Of a DNA stretch of 64,000 nucleotides, positions 29,410 to 39,738 are shown one piece after another (position 1 is the stretch's first letter; the number at the start of each line of letters is the position of its first letter). The notes beneath the pieces were generated by a model. That model saw nothing but the letters and a program-made list of their open reading frames with translations, was not told where the DNA came from and ran no database searches. Where the stretch lies: NCBI GenBank assembly GCA_020850325.1, contig JADZEW010000022.1, positions 62,001 to 126,000 on the forward strand. The letters run 5' to 3'. The position numbers and the translations under genes are program-made. This DNA is from Methanoregulaceae archaeon. GTDB taxonomy: Bacteria; Armatimonadota; Fimbriimonadia; Fimbriimonadales; Fimbriimonadaceae.

Positions 29410-29440
29410 TTGAGTTGCATAGTGAGTTGCACGGACGATT
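29410..29440 (+). repeat. Left arm-type direct repeat
   Basis: TTGAGTTGCATAGTGAGTTGCAcGGACGATT; one mismatch to 58782-58812; contains tandem GAGTTGCA. Confidence 0.85.
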
Positions 29441-29468
29441 CGGGCTTGCCGGTGCGATAAGTACATCC

Positions 29469-30893
29469 ATGGCACGTCGCAAATCACCCATCTCGGAACC
29501 CCACCCGCATCGGTTCCGCATCACCCGAAACAAGACCTACTTTTATGTGGAGGGAAGGAAGGCTGCGGAGAGGGAGGTTGGCAGGAAGGACTGCATCACT
29601 TGGCGTTGCTACGTCCACCTTCCAACGGGCGTCAACGGCAAGATGGGCTTGAAGCGGACAGCCGTATACGGAGGTACATCGGAAGAATGCAAGCAGAAAG
29701 CAGAGGCACTTGCTCGGTCGGCGCCCTTCGTACTCGACGTCAATTTGCATCAAGCCCGAATCGGACTGGAGACAATTGCTGCGAAGGACTTTGCATGGGC
29801 TCTGGCTGCGCATGAAGACCCTAACAACAGTCTGAGCACATCAATCAAGAGGGCCAAGTCGGCGGCACTCCCCACAGTGAGGCAGCTCGCCGAGCAGGCT
29901 ATCCAGCGAAAGGCGTCATTGAACAAGAACACAAATTCCGACCGGGCTCACCTCAGCAAGTTGGAATGGGCAGTCAGTCACAAGGACGGCAAGTTCAAGC
30001 TCGGTCGGCTCAAGGTGGACGAGGTCACCCAATCTCATCTGGTGGCGTGGGTCACCACGGTCACCAACCACGTCAGCAAGCACACCGGACAGACCTTGTC
30101 GGAACACTCGGTTGAACTTGCCATCGCTTTGGTCAAGGTCGCCTGGAACGAGTTGCTTCATGATGAAGAGCAGGCAAAGTGCTTTGATTCGCTCCGCTTC
30201 GACTCGCTGGGGAGCCTATTCCGACGCGCTACTCCGCGCGAAGTCGACCGCAGATTGCTTGACATAGACAAGCTACTGACTGTGGCTGACGCTGCCAGCT
30301 CACCGCAAGAAGCAGGGGTTTTGGCGCTCCTATTGATGGGACTTCGAATGAACGAGGTTGGAGCCGTTCGATGGGAGGATGTGACAACCGATGAGCACGG
30401 ACGGCTCTGGGTCGAACCCATTGGAAGTACCTCAGCCTCAAGGCGGCAATGGCGGCCACGAACAAAGCCGGGTTGGCGGGAGAATCGAACAATTCCTGTC
30501 TCCGATTTCCAGCGTCAGATGCTCGATTTGGCTAGACAGGCAGGCGGCGAGTTTGTTTGCGGCCCTTCGCCCTGCAGCTCAAGCGACGTCGCGAAAATTT
30601 TCCAGGACTTATCACGCAGGGCGGGTGTCTGCTGGAGCAAAGGTGACCACTGTAAGTTCCTCCGTCACACAGTGCTATCGACAGTCTCAGAGGTTGCAGG
30701 CGAGCTTGTTGCCGAGCAGTGGGGTCACCAGAAGCATCGCGACACGATGCTTTCGAGGGTGTACGACTTGCGGCAGGTGCGAGCCAAGCGAAGGGCCGCA
30801 CGTCAGAACCTCTTTGCGAATGGAACTTGTGCGAGCGACTTGCTTCCATGGGCAACCCGGACTTTCGCAAGACCACATTCAAAGTCCGGTTAG
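29469..30893 (+). CDS. int: Tyrosine recombinase/integrase of the island
   Basis: GLRMNEVGAVRWEDV, FLRHTVLS, WGHQKHRD, MLSRVYDL (R-HxxR-H-Y); lies next to tRNA junction. Confidence 0.9.
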   Translation: MARRKSPISEPHPHRFRITRNKTYFYVEGRKAAEREVGRKDCITWRCYVHLPTGVNGKMGLKRTAVYGGTSEECKQKAEALARSAPFVLDVNLHQARIGLETIAAKDFAWALAAHEDPNNSLSTSIKRAKSAALPTVRQLAEQAIQRKASLNKNTNSDRAHLSKLEWAVSHKDGKFKLGRLKVDEVTQSHLVAWVTTVTNHVSKHTGQTLSEHSVELAIALVKVAWNELLHDEEQAKCFDSLRFDSLGSLFRRATPREVDRRLLDIDKLLTVADAASSPQEAGVLALLLMGLRMNEVGAVRWEDVTTDEHGRLWVEPIGSTSASRRQWRPRTKPGWRENRTIPVSDFQRQMLDLARQAGGEFVCGPSPCSSSDVAKIFQDLSRRAGVCWSKGDHCKFLRHTVLSTVSEVAGELVAEQWGHQKHRDTMLSRVYDLRQVRAKRRAARQNLFANGTCASDLLPWATRTFARPHSKSG

Positions 30894-31117
30894 TCTTGCT
30901 TTCGTCCAGTCGGTTCGCTTTGGTGACCGGTTCTGGCTAATCGAGAAGGACTCACCACCGGCCTGCCCTTCTTTAGCTTGACCTCGACGGCGATTACCTT
31001 GCTCCCCTGAACAGCTTGCTGCCAGGTTGCAACGAACTCGACCGGGTCGACCTCGCATGCTTGCAGATACAAGTCGATGTGCCTCTACCATGAACTGGGT
31101 GCTCTTGGTGCCAAAAC

Positions 31118-33214
31118 TCAGTGCCGGACCGGCACGCGTAGCATTCGGAGGCCGTTGAAGACCACCAGGAGACTTGCCCCCATGTCTGCAAACACAGCCA
31201 TCCACAACGTGGCTATTCCTACGAGGGCCAATGCAAAGAATACGACCTTAATCCCAAGAGCGAAGGCTATGTTCTGCGCCAAGATGGTCGAAGTCCTTCG
31301 GCTGAGCAAGATGTAGCTTGGAATCTTTCGGAGGTCGTCGTCCATCAGCGCAACATCAGCCGTTTCGATTGCCGTATCCGTGCCCGCCGCGCCCATGGCG
31401 AAGCCAACCGTCGACTTCGCCAGCGCTGGTGCATCGTTTACACCGTCGCCTACCATGCCTACCTTTTCGCCATTCGAAGCCAGCTCTTCGACAACCTTGA
31501 GCTTTGCTTCGGGAAGCATCTCAGCCTGAATCTGGTCAATCCCGACCTTTGCACCGATGACATTGGCCGTGGCCAGATTGTCACCCGTTAGCATCACTAC
31601 CTTGAGGCCCATGGAGTGAAGCTCTTGGACAGCCTCAATACTTTCTGGCCTCACGGTGTCAGCGACACCAAAGACAGCAACCGCTTCCCTGGTGGTCGCC
31701 AGAATCACGATTGACATGCCCCTGGCCTCAAGGTCTGACAGGACTTCGTGCACATGGTCACAGCAAGCACCATTCTCCTCAACCAGGCGGTGATTGCCGA
31801 GGATGTAGTGCTCACCGTTAACGCGACCCTTAACCCCTCGGCCCGGCGAAGACTCAAACGAGTCGACCGTCAGGGGCTTCCCGTCCCAATACCGAACAAT
31901 GGCTTTGGCAACCGGGTGCGCACTGAGGAAGTCGAGGCTTGCAGCAACCTGCTTCGCTAAGTTGTGGTCGAATCCATGAAGCGGAACCATGGATTCGACC
32001 CTAGGTTGGCCATAGGTCAGCGTGCCTGTCTTATCCAAGGCTATTGTCGTAAGGTGCTTGCCGGACTCAAGGTGAGCCCCACCTTTAACGAGGATTCCCA
32101 GTTTCGCGGCGGCTGCAAGGCCACTAACAACAGTAACCGGCGTTGAGATGACCAGAGCGCATGGGCACGCTATAACCAGCAAGACCAGCGACTTGTAAAG
32201 CCAGGGTACAAACGGTTGCCCAAAGAAAACACTCGGAATGGTAGCTACGAGTAGGGCCAAACACACGACAACTGGCGTGTAGACACGAGCGAAGGCATCT
32301 ATGAAGCGCTGAGAAGCTGCCCGGGACCCCTGAGCCTCTTGAACTGTCTTGATAATTCTGTCAAGGGTTGTGTGTCCTTTGGTGCCGGTGACTTCGAACT
32401 CCAAGACACCCTCCTCGTTGATGGTGCCCGCGAAGAGGGTTGAGCCCACGGTTTTTTCCACGGGGAGACTCTCCCCGGTGATGGGAGCCTGGTTGACGCT
32501 GCTAGAGCCTACAACCACATTGCCATCAAGCGGGATTCGGTCTCCGGGCCGAACCCGGACAACTTCTCCAATTTGGACCGCTGCCGCGTCAACCTCAATC
32601 CAGGACTCACCTCGGCTGACCAAGGCCTTGTCTGGAGCAAGGCTCATCAACGAGCGAACGGCATTCCGAGCTTTGTCAAGCGCGAACGACTCAATGCGCT
32701 CGGCTATCGCAAACAGCACCGTCACCATCGCTGCCTCGGGATAGGAGCCAATGACAAAGGCTCCTATCACCGCCAAGCACATTAGGAAGTTGATGTTCAG
32801 AGTGAACGTGCGAACTGCAACCAGCCCCTTCTTGAAAGTCTGCACTCCTCCCATTAGAATGGCCAGGACTGCCATTGATGCAACCGGAACCGACCGCTCA
32901 TTCCCCGTTGAGAAGGCCAACAGTTCGGCCCCAACCGCAACGGCAAGGGAGAGGGCAAGCAGCAAGTCACGTTTTGAGGATGGCCCCGGTTGCGGTGCGC
33001 AACCAACATCGCAATCGGCTTCCGCAGGCAAGCCGATTTCCTCCAACAATCGCCGAACAGGCTCTTCAGATGGAAACTCGTGCTCCACCGTCAGTTGCCG
33101 ATTCATTAGGTCAAATGTCAGGGTCGAGACCTCGCTGACTCTCCCGAATCTCTTCCTGATGACCTGCTCTTCTGACGAGCAATCCATGCCCTTAATGCGG
33201 AAATCGGATTTCAA
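31118..33214 (-). CDS. CadA/ZntA-like P1B-2 heavy metal ATPase with N-terminal HMA-like domain
   Basis: GMDCSSEEQ, VIACPCALVISTPVT, DKTGTLT, GDGVNDAPAL. Confidence 0.93.
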   Translation of the reverse strand: MKSDFRIKGMDCSSEEQVIRKRFGRVSEVSTLTFDLMNRQLTVEHEFPSEEPVRRLLEEIGLPAEADCDVGCAPQPGPSSKRDLLLALSLAVAVGAELLAFSTGNERSVPVASMAVLAILMGGVQTFKKGLVAVRTFTLNINFLMCLAVIGAFVIGSYPEAAMVTVLFAIAERIESFALDKARNAVRSLMSLAPDKALVSRGESWIEVDAAAVQIGEVVRVRPGDRIPLDGNVVVGSSSVNQAPITGESLPVEKTVGSTLFAGTINEEGVLEFEVTGTKGHTTLDRIIKTVQEAQGSRAASQRFIDAFARVYTPVVVCLALLVATIPSVFFGQPFVPWLYKSLVLLVIACPCALVISTPVTVVSGLAAAAKLGILVKGGAHLESGKHLTTIALDKTGTLTYGQPRVESMVPLHGFDHNLAKQVAASLDFLSAHPVAKAIVRYWDGKPLTVDSFESSPGRGVKGRVNGEHYILGNHRLVEENGACCDHVHEVLSDLEARGMSIVILATTREAVAVFGVADTVRPESIEAVQELHSMGLKVVMLTGDNLATANVIGAKVGIDQIQAEMLPEAKLKVVEELASNGEKVGMVGDGVNDAPALAKSTVGFAMGAAGTDTAIETADVALMDDDLRKIPSYILLSRRTSTILAQNIAFALGIKVVFFALALVGIATLWMAVFADMGASLLVVFNGLRMLRVPVRH

Positions 33215-36200
33215 AGCTCCTCCTGGACTTCTGTATCTCGCTCAAACATGGCGTAAAGGGCGGGAAGCACGACCAGCGTCAGTAGCGTCGCCGACAAGAT
33301 GCCGCCGATAACCACCGTTGCCAGCGGGCGTTGGACCTCTGCGCCAGTGCCGGTGTTGAGAGCCATCGGAATGAAACCAAGCGCGGCAACAAGGGCGGTC
33401 ATCAAGACTGGTCGCAGTCGCTCGGTTGCTCCCTCACGAACGGCATCGACAACCAAGCGCCCTTCAGCCCTGAGCCTATTGATGGCCGAAACCATGACAA
33501 CGCCATTCATCACCGCGACACCAGACAGCGCGATGAATCCGATACCCGCAGTGATGCTGAATGGGAGGCTTCGAAGGGCTAGCGCCAATATGCCGCCAGT
33601 TATAGCCAAGGGCACGCCTGTGAAGATGAGAACCGCTTGCTTGAGCGACCCAAACGTTGAGAAGAGCAGAATGAAAATCAGAGCCAGAGCAACCGGCACA
33701 ACGAGAGTCAACCGCTGCGATGCCTGCTGCAGGTTTTCAAATTGGCCGCCCCACGTGATGTAATAGCCCTCCTTTAGCTTCACCTTTTCCTTGATGGCGG
33801 ATTGTGCCTTCGCGACGAACGAGCCGAGGTCTGTTCCCCTCACATTGAGCTGAACAACAACTCGACGTTTGCCCATTTCGCGTGAGATTTGAGCTGGCGC
33901 CGGTACATTGTCGATATGCGCAACCGAACTTAGCGGTACGCCGCCGCCGTCAGGAGTTTCCACGAGCATTCCCTTGATTGCGTCGATATCATTTCGCAGC
34001 TCATCTGGCATCGTCACTGTCAGTGCAAACCGCTTGTCCCCTTCAATAATTTGCCCGACAGGTTCACCACCAAGCGCTGTGGCAACGAGTTCTTGGATGT
34101 CGTCGATGTTAATGCCAAGTCGAGATATCGCATCTCGGTCGATGTCTATTTGGAGGACTGGAACCTCGTCAACCTGCTCGACTTCGACGTCTTGTGCGCC
34201 CGGAATTTCCCGCATTACCGAAGCAATCTCATCCGCCCTAGATTTCAGCTCCTTCAGGTCTTCTCCGAATACTTTGATTCCAATATCCGCCTTTACACCC
34301 GATACAAGTTCCGCAAAGCGCATTTGTATGGGCTGCGAGAAGTTGTAGCCTTGGCCAGGAACTTCGGCGACCTTTGCCTCAAGCTCTTCAACAAGTGCTT
34401 CCTTCGTCAACCCCTTTCGCCATTGGTCGCGGGGCTTGAGCATGATGAAACTGTCTGTCAGGCTCAACGGCATCGGGTCGGTAGCCACTTCTGGCGTGCC
34501 ACTTCGTGAGAAGACCGTCAATACCTCGGGCACCTCAAGGACTTTCCTTTCGAAGGCTGTGACCAACCTGACGGTCTGCTCGGCATCAACAGTCCGAACC
34601 CTGACAGGCTGTATCACCAGTGAGCCTTCGTCAAGCTGGGGAACAAACTCCGAGCCCAACCGTGTGAACACAAAGGCAGAAACCGCTAGTAGGGCAAAGG
34701 CACCCCCGATGACGACTCCTCGCGCTCTAAGCGAAAAGTTGAGTGCTCGGGCGTACAACCGGCTAAACAGGCTCATGACTGGGTTGTTGCCCTCCTTGGT
34801 GTCGCCTGAAAGGAACATGCTTGCCAGCACCGGCACGAGCGTCATTGTCAGCAGCAGGGCGCCAATGAGAGCGAATACAACTGTGAAGGCCATTGGCTTG
34901 AACATTTTGCCTTCTGTGCCTTCCAATGCGAGAATGGGAAGATAGACGACGGTTATGATGGTGACGGCAAAGGCGGTCGGCTTGGCTACCTCGCGAGCAG
35001 ATTCCCAAACAGAATGCCTCACCTCTTTCCGTGTCAGGGTTGAGCCCTTATGCTCTCTTGCTTCGGCCAGTCGACGAACCGCGTTCTCCATCATCACAAC
35101 GGCACCGTCTACAATCAAGCCGAAGTCAATTGCGCCTAGGCTCATCAGGTTGCCTGAGATGCCAAATCGGTTCATACCTATGACCGCGCACAGCATTGCG
35201 AGCGGGATTGCTAGAGCGACGACGACCGCACCCCGTACATTGCCAAGAAGCAGAACCAGGACGATGATGACAAGGGCCGCGCCTTCGAGAAGGCTCTTCG
35301 CGACCGTGTGCAACACGTCGTCGACGAGGAGCGACCGGTCATAGGTCGTCGTCAATGTGACGTCCTTGGGAAGCTGGGCCCTGATTTCCTTGATGCGGTC
35401 GTCAACAGCTTTCGCGACCTCGCGTCCATTCGCACCCTTGAGCATCATCACGATGCCAAGGAGTGACTCCTTCCCGTCTTTGGTGGAAATGCCTGTGAGA
35501 GTAGGAATCCCGAGTCTCACGTCCGCTACATCGCGGATGAGAACGGGAACTCCGCTCTCCGACTTGACGACGATGCGCTCGATGTCGCTTATCGTAGTCG
35601 CCATTCCGACTGAGCGGATGAGCACTCGCTCGCCGTTTTGCTCCAGAACACCGCCTCCGGCATTCTGGTTGTTCTTCTGGAGGGCCGTGACAACCTCGTC
35701 CACAGCGATGCCACGTGCCAACATGGCACGAGGACGAACGACAACTTGATACTGCTTGACGCTACCGTCCGCTGCGTTGACTTCGGCAACGCCTGGAACT
35801 GTTCGCAACTGGGGCGAAATGAACCAGTCCTGCAGGCTCCGCAACTCCATCGGCGGTCTGCTTTCAGACTCAATGACATACATGTAGATGTCGCCCAGGC
35901 CAGTGGACACCGGACCCATCTGTGGAGACTCGATTCCTGTGGGAAGTAGCTCCTTGACGTTGTTGAGCCGTTCGCTTACTAGCTGTCGTGCGAAGTAGGT
36001 GTCGACCTCGTCCTTGAAGGTCACAGTCACCTGTGAGAGCCCGTACTGGCTAAGACTCCGGACCTGAGTTACGCCAGGAATGCCACCCATCGCAGTCTCG
36101 ATAGGGAACGTGACAAGCTTCTCAACTTCTTCGGGTCCCATTCCTCCCGTTTCAGTGTTGATTGCGACCTGGTTGGTTGTGATGTCGGGAACAGCGTCGA

Positions 36201-36306
36201 GGTTGAGCTGGCGCCAAGAGACCAGACCGAGCCCGACGAGAAGTATGGTCCCAATGATGACGAGAAACCTCTGGGTGAGGCTGAAGTGCAAGAGGCGGTC
36301 AAGCAT
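33211..36306 (-). CDS. czcA: CzcA-like heavy-metal RND efflux pump
   Basis: MLDRLLHFSLTQRFLVIIGTILLVGLGL..., DFGLIVDGAVVMMEN, 12-TM RND architecture, 1031 aa. Confidence 0.95.
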   Translation of the reverse strand: MLDRLLHFSLTQRFLVIIGTILLVGLGLVSWRQLNLDAVPDITTNQVAINTETGGMGPEEVEKLVTFPIETAMGGIPGVTQVRSLSQYGLSQVTVTFKDEVDTYFARQLVSERLNNVKELLPTGIESPQMGPVSTGLGDIYMYVIESESRPPMELRSLQDWFISPQLRTVPGVAEVNAADGSVKQYQVVVRPRAMLARGIAVDEVVTALQKNNQNAGGGVLEQNGERVLIRSVGMATTISDIERIVVKSESGVPVLIRDVADVRLGIPTLTGISTKDGKESLLGIVMMLKGANGREVAKAVDDRIKEIRAQLPKDVTLTTTYDRSLLVDDVLHTVAKSLLEGAALVIIVLVLLLGNVRGAVVVALAIPLAMLCAVIGMNRFGISGNLMSLGAIDFGLIVDGAVVMMENAVRRLAEAREHKGSTLTRKEVRHSVWESAREVAKPTAFAVTIITVVYLPILALEGTEGKMFKPMAFTVVFALIGALLLTMTLVPVLASMFLSGDTKEGNNPVMSLFSRLYARALNFSLRARGVVIGGAFALLAVSAFVFTRLGSEFVPQLDEGSLVIQPVRVRTVDAEQTVRLVTAFERKVLEVPEVLTVFSRSGTPEVATDPMPLSLTDSFIMLKPRDQWRKGLTKEALVEELEAKVAEVPGQGYNFSQPIQMRFAELVSGVKADIGIKVFGEDLKELKSRADEIASVMREIPGAQDVEVEQVDEVPVLQIDIDRDAISRLGINIDDIQELVATALGGEPVGQIIEGDKRFALTVTMPDELRNDIDAIKGMLVETPDGGGVPLSSVAHIDNVPAPAQISREMGKRRVVVQLNVRGTDLGSFVAKAQSAIKEKVKLKEGYYITWGGQFENLQQASQRLTLVVPVALALIFILLFSTFGSLKQAVLIFTGVPLAITGGILALALRSLPFSITAGIGFIALSGVAVMNGVVMVSAINRLRAEGRLVVDAVREGATERLRPVLMTALVAALGFIPMALNTGTGAEVQRPLATVVIGGILSATLLTLVVLPALYAMFERDTEVQEEL

Positions 36307-37871
36307 TAGTGTTCGTGCCCCTTGAGTTCGTCCTTCTTTTGTTCGCTGGCTAGAACGAAGCCTCCCTTCACAACGACGATGTCGCCAACCTTCAAACCAG
36401 ACACAACTTCTACGTGACCGTCAGAGCGTGTGCCGAGCTTCACTGGAGACTTGAGGTAACCATCTTCGTGCTTGACAAAGACAAACGACTCTCCTTCCTC
36501 GGTTACGACTGCAGACCTAGGAACGGCGATTGCTTGCTCACCAGCCCCGTAGTTGAGGTGCACCGTAGCGAACATGTCTGGCTTGAGCTCCCCGGACACC
36601 CCGGTTACCAAACACTGAACGGGAATAGCCCGCGTCTTTGGGTCGACTCGATTGCCGACCACCTGGACGACACCGACAAACTCACGGCCCTTAAGAGCTG
36701 CAACCGTGACGCGTACGGATGCACCAGTTCTCACTTTGACCGCGTCCTGCTCGGGCACATTGGCCGTGACCCAGACCGATGAGAGGTTTTCAACCTCCAT
36801 CAGCACCTGAGTGCGGTCGACAGCCTGACCCTTGGTGACATCCAAATGTGTCAATGTTCCGGTTATGGGCGCCGTGAGGGCGACTCTCCCTACGGACGCG
36901 TTTCCACCAGCACTCGATGACCGATACACCGACCGTGCATTGGCAATCTCGCGATTTGCGTTTGCAACCGCAGCCTCTGCTGAACGAACCCTTATTCGCG
37001 CGCGGTCGACTTCAAGCTGGGCAGAGCGTACATCAGCCTCAGCCGTCTGTAGCTCCTTGGCATTGAGTAACCCCCGAGAAGCAATGTTCTTCTCCCGGTC
37101 GTAGGTGGCCTTGGCGTTTGCGATGCGGGCAGCCGCTCGGTCGAGTCGAATCTGGTCCTGCTGTAGTTCGAGCCTCGCCGCTTCAAGTTCAGACTTGGAG
37201 ACAATGCCATCACGGTAGAGGTTCTCCAACCGCCGGACAACTTCGGCGTGGCTTGCCTGCTCCTTTTGAACGCTGAGCAACTCGCTCTGCGCATCGTTGA
37301 GCTCACTCTGTGCTTGCTGCAAGGGAGCTTGACTGAATGCACCGGCATTTGCAAGTTCCCGCTGGCGGGCCAGATTGGACTTGGCGGCAGACAGCTTCGA
37401 GAGGGCAAGGTCGACCTCGGATTTCGTTTCTCTGAGCGTGGCAGACGCTGCGTCACGGTTCCGCTCGGCGTCCGCAATACTGGCCCATGACTGCGCTAGT
37501 TCAACCGACTCGATAGTGGCCAGTGTTTGCCCCTGCCTCACCTTGTCCCCGAGAGCGACATTGATGGTGACTATTCGGCCTGCAACTGGCGGCGTCACGA
37601 CCGCTCGTCCCTTCGTCGTTGAGTTGACAACACCCGGCACATCTAGGCTTGCCTGAATGGCACGCATCTGGACGGTTTCAACCTCGATTCCGGCAAGCTT
37701 CTCTTGCTCTGCATCCAGCTTGACCTCACCCTCGACATGGCCCTCCTCTTTTTGGGACTGGGCAGCTTCCGCTTCGTGGCCATGTCCATCGCCTTCTGTG
37801 TGGGGTGCTTCTTTGCCGCAACCTGCCGCAAACACCGCTATCACGGCGAAAAGGAAAGTAAATTTGTTCAT
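36306..37871 (-). CDS. czcB: CzcB-like periplasmic adaptor lipoprotein, His-rich N-terminus
   Basis: Lipobox AAGCGK, HTEGDGHGHEAEA, HlyD-like barrel and coiled coil. Confidence 0.92.
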   Translation of the reverse strand: MNKFTFLFAVIAVFAAGCGKEAPHTEGDGHGHEAEAAQSQKEEGHVEGEVKLDAEQEKLAGIEVETVQMRAIQASLDVPGVVNSTTKGRAVVTPPVAGRIVTINVALGDKVRQGQTLATIESVELAQSWASIADAERNRDAASATLRETKSEVDLALSKLSAAKSNLARQRELANAGAFSQAPLQQAQSELNDAQSELLSVQKEQASHAEVVRRLENLYRDGIVSKSELEAARLELQQDQIRLDRAAARIANAKATYDREKNIASRGLLNAKELQTAEADVRSAQLEVDRARIRVRSAEAAVANANREIANARSVYRSSSAGGNASVGRVALTAPITGTLTHLDVTKGQAVDRTQVLMEVENLSSVWVTANVPEQDAVKVRTGASVRVTVAALKGREFVGVVQVVGNRVDPKTRAIPVQCLVTGVSGELKPDMFATVHLNYGAGEQAIAVPRSAVVTEEGESFVFVKHEDGYLKSPVKLGTRSDGHVEVVSGLKVGDIVVVKGGFVLASEQKKDELKGHEH

Positions 37872-39058
37872 TTCTGCACCCCGATGAGGTTGCCTGCTGC
37901 CTCGTACTTCGAAGCTAGGGCGAGATTCACAGCCAGTTGAGATTCGGCAAGCTCTTGTTCTATCTCCCTAAGTGAGCGTGTCGCTTCGAGCACATCGAGA
38001 AGGGTGCCAATTCCCTCGGCGAACCCACGTTGAGACTTCGCCACAAGGTCCTTGGCTGATTCGCGAATCGCCTCATAGGATGCTAGGCGCCTGCGAGATG
38101 CTTCAATTTCGATTTCAATTGATGCGATGACGGCCTCGGCCCTCTTCGTTGAATCAAGTAAGAGCGCTTGGATTGACTCAGTCTGCTTAGTCGCCGCCCC
38201 TTGTTCATATCGTGAGCGACCAAAGTCGAAGACACGCCAAGTCAGCTGCAATCGCAATCCATACGATGAGGAGGACTCTCGCCATGGGGTGCGAAGACCG
38301 AGAAGCTCTAACTCCGGGAGGTTCGCGCGCGACGCGACGACTTTCTCAGCATGGGCTGCGCTCGCTTGAGCTGACAGGGCCATGATGTCGGGGCGTTGGC
38401 TCAGGTCGACGTTGGGATTCGCGATGGTTGCACTGAGGTCGACCGATGCTATTGGTTCGTTCGAACCGGTTGCTGCAGCCAACTTCTTCAGCGAGGCACG
38501 CAGTTGCGCAACCCGCAATGCGGACGTTTGCTTGGCGCGGTCAAGCTCGATGGTCGCCCGAGTCAACTGCACCTCGGGAATTTTGCCTTCCTCGAACCGG
38601 CGCACTGTCGCTTTCTGCAAGGCTTCCGCAACTTGGAGAAGGTCCCCGGCAACCATGCTCAAGCGGGTCGCCGCACTCGCCTCGAAGTACGCCACCATCA
38701 CATCCGACTGCACAGCGAGCAGCGTTTGTCGGCGCTCAGCCTCGGCAATACGGACCTGTGCGCGACCGAAGTTCGCCGAGGCCGAAGTCCTGCCGAACAG
38801 GTCGATGGGCTGACTGACGAAGAGGTCTTGGTCTGTGGCACCCAGTCCTTCACGACTTGATTGGCCAACGCCGACCGTCAGGGCGGGATAGGCGCCAAGT
38901 GCTCGGGCGGACAGCTTGGCCCGGTCGAGATTTAGCTGCGTCGCGAGAACGGCCTGTCTAGATGCGCGAGCATCGGATAGTGCTTGGTGCAAGCTCAGCG
39001 GTTGAGCCTGCACGCAAAAGGGAAAAATGATAAGTGCAATTACTGCTTGGGTCTTCAA
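37868..39058 (-). CDS. czcC: CzcC-like outer membrane efflux protein (TolC family)
   Basis: TTG start; signal peptide, paired OEP repeats, overlaps czcB. Confidence 0.9.
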   Translation of the reverse strand: MKTQAVIALIIFPFCVQAQPLSLHQALSDARASRQAVLATQLNLDRAKLSARALGAYPALTVGVGQSSREGLGATDQDLFVSQPIDLFGRTSASANFGRAQVRIAEAERRQTLLAVQSDVMVAYFEASAATRLSMVAGDLLQVAEALQKATVRRFEEGKIPEVQLTRATIELDRAKQTSALRVAQLRASLKKLAAATGSNEPIASVDLSATIANPNVDLSQRPDIMALSAQASAAHAEKVVASRANLPELELLGLRTPWRESSSSYGLRLQLTWRVFDFGRSRYEQGAATKQTESIQALLLDSTKRAEAVIASIEIEIEASRRRLASYEAIRESAKDLVAKSQRGFAEGIGTLLDVLEATRSLREIEQELAESQLAVNLALASKYEAAGNLIGVQK

Positions 39059-39112
39059 GTTGCTTTCACTCCAAGGTGGTCATGCCGCTCCGTAGGACAG
39101 CGCGGCGGTCGA

Positions 39113-39538
39113 CTAAACCACTTGGAAGAAAGGAGGCCCACGAGGCGATGCATCGCCCGGCGGGCCTGTTGGGGGGCAACCCGCAATGAAGTGCACTGTT
39201 GAGCGAGGCGTTCTGACCACCCATCCAGTCGGTAACTCGATGGACTTCGGGATGTCGATGACCAGGCTAAAGGCAGACTGAGCTAGGAGGTCTGATTGCG
39301 GGGTCTCGTCATCATGACAAGCGGTCAAGACGCAACAGTCATGGCAATCGCCATGCCCATCGGTCAAGAAGGCTCGTGAACTCTCTGGCGTCTCTGGGTG
39401 AGACAGAGTCGGACACGTCTCGCACTGACGGCCGTCGGCAAACTGGAATGTCGGCGAGCAGAGGTGCATCTGTACGCCAAGAAGCAGGACCGCCATGAGC
39501 GTTCCAATGAACTTTTTGACAAACAGGAGCTTAACCAC
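39113..39538 (-). CDS. Small secreted Cys/His-rich protein at head of metal efflux operon
   Basis: GTG start; signal-like KKFIGTLMAVLLLGVQ then MHLCSPTF..CETCPTLSH...GHGDCHDCCVLTACHDD; same strand, 54 nt before czcC. Confidence 0.6.
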   Translation of the reverse strand: MVKLLFVKKFIGTLMAVLLLGVQMHLCSPTFQFADGRQCETCPTLSHPETPESSRAFLTDGHGDCHDCCVLTACHDDETPQSDLLAQSAFSLVIDIPKSIELPTGWVVRTPRSTVHFIAGCPPTGPPGDASPRGPPFFQVV

Positions 39539-39738
39539 AGAAAATCTCAGTGACTCGTTAGTATGACGGCTTGCTGCTACCAAACGTCGCCCGGCCCCAA
39601 CCAGTGCCTCCTCAAGAGCCCCTTTGAAGTGGCGCAACCCTCGACTGCGCCTTTCGCGCAAAGAGCGCAGTTGCCGATAACACGCCAGGTTCGACTCCCG
39701 GCCCCGGAGGAGCTAGGAACCTCTCGATTTGAGAGACT

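Noticed and set aside
30890-31072. 60-aa minus ORF (MYLQACEVDPVEFVATWQQAVQ...) as a gene
   Set aside because: Possibly the end of a truncated HTH protein, but no intact upstream frame could be assembled; too weak to annotate
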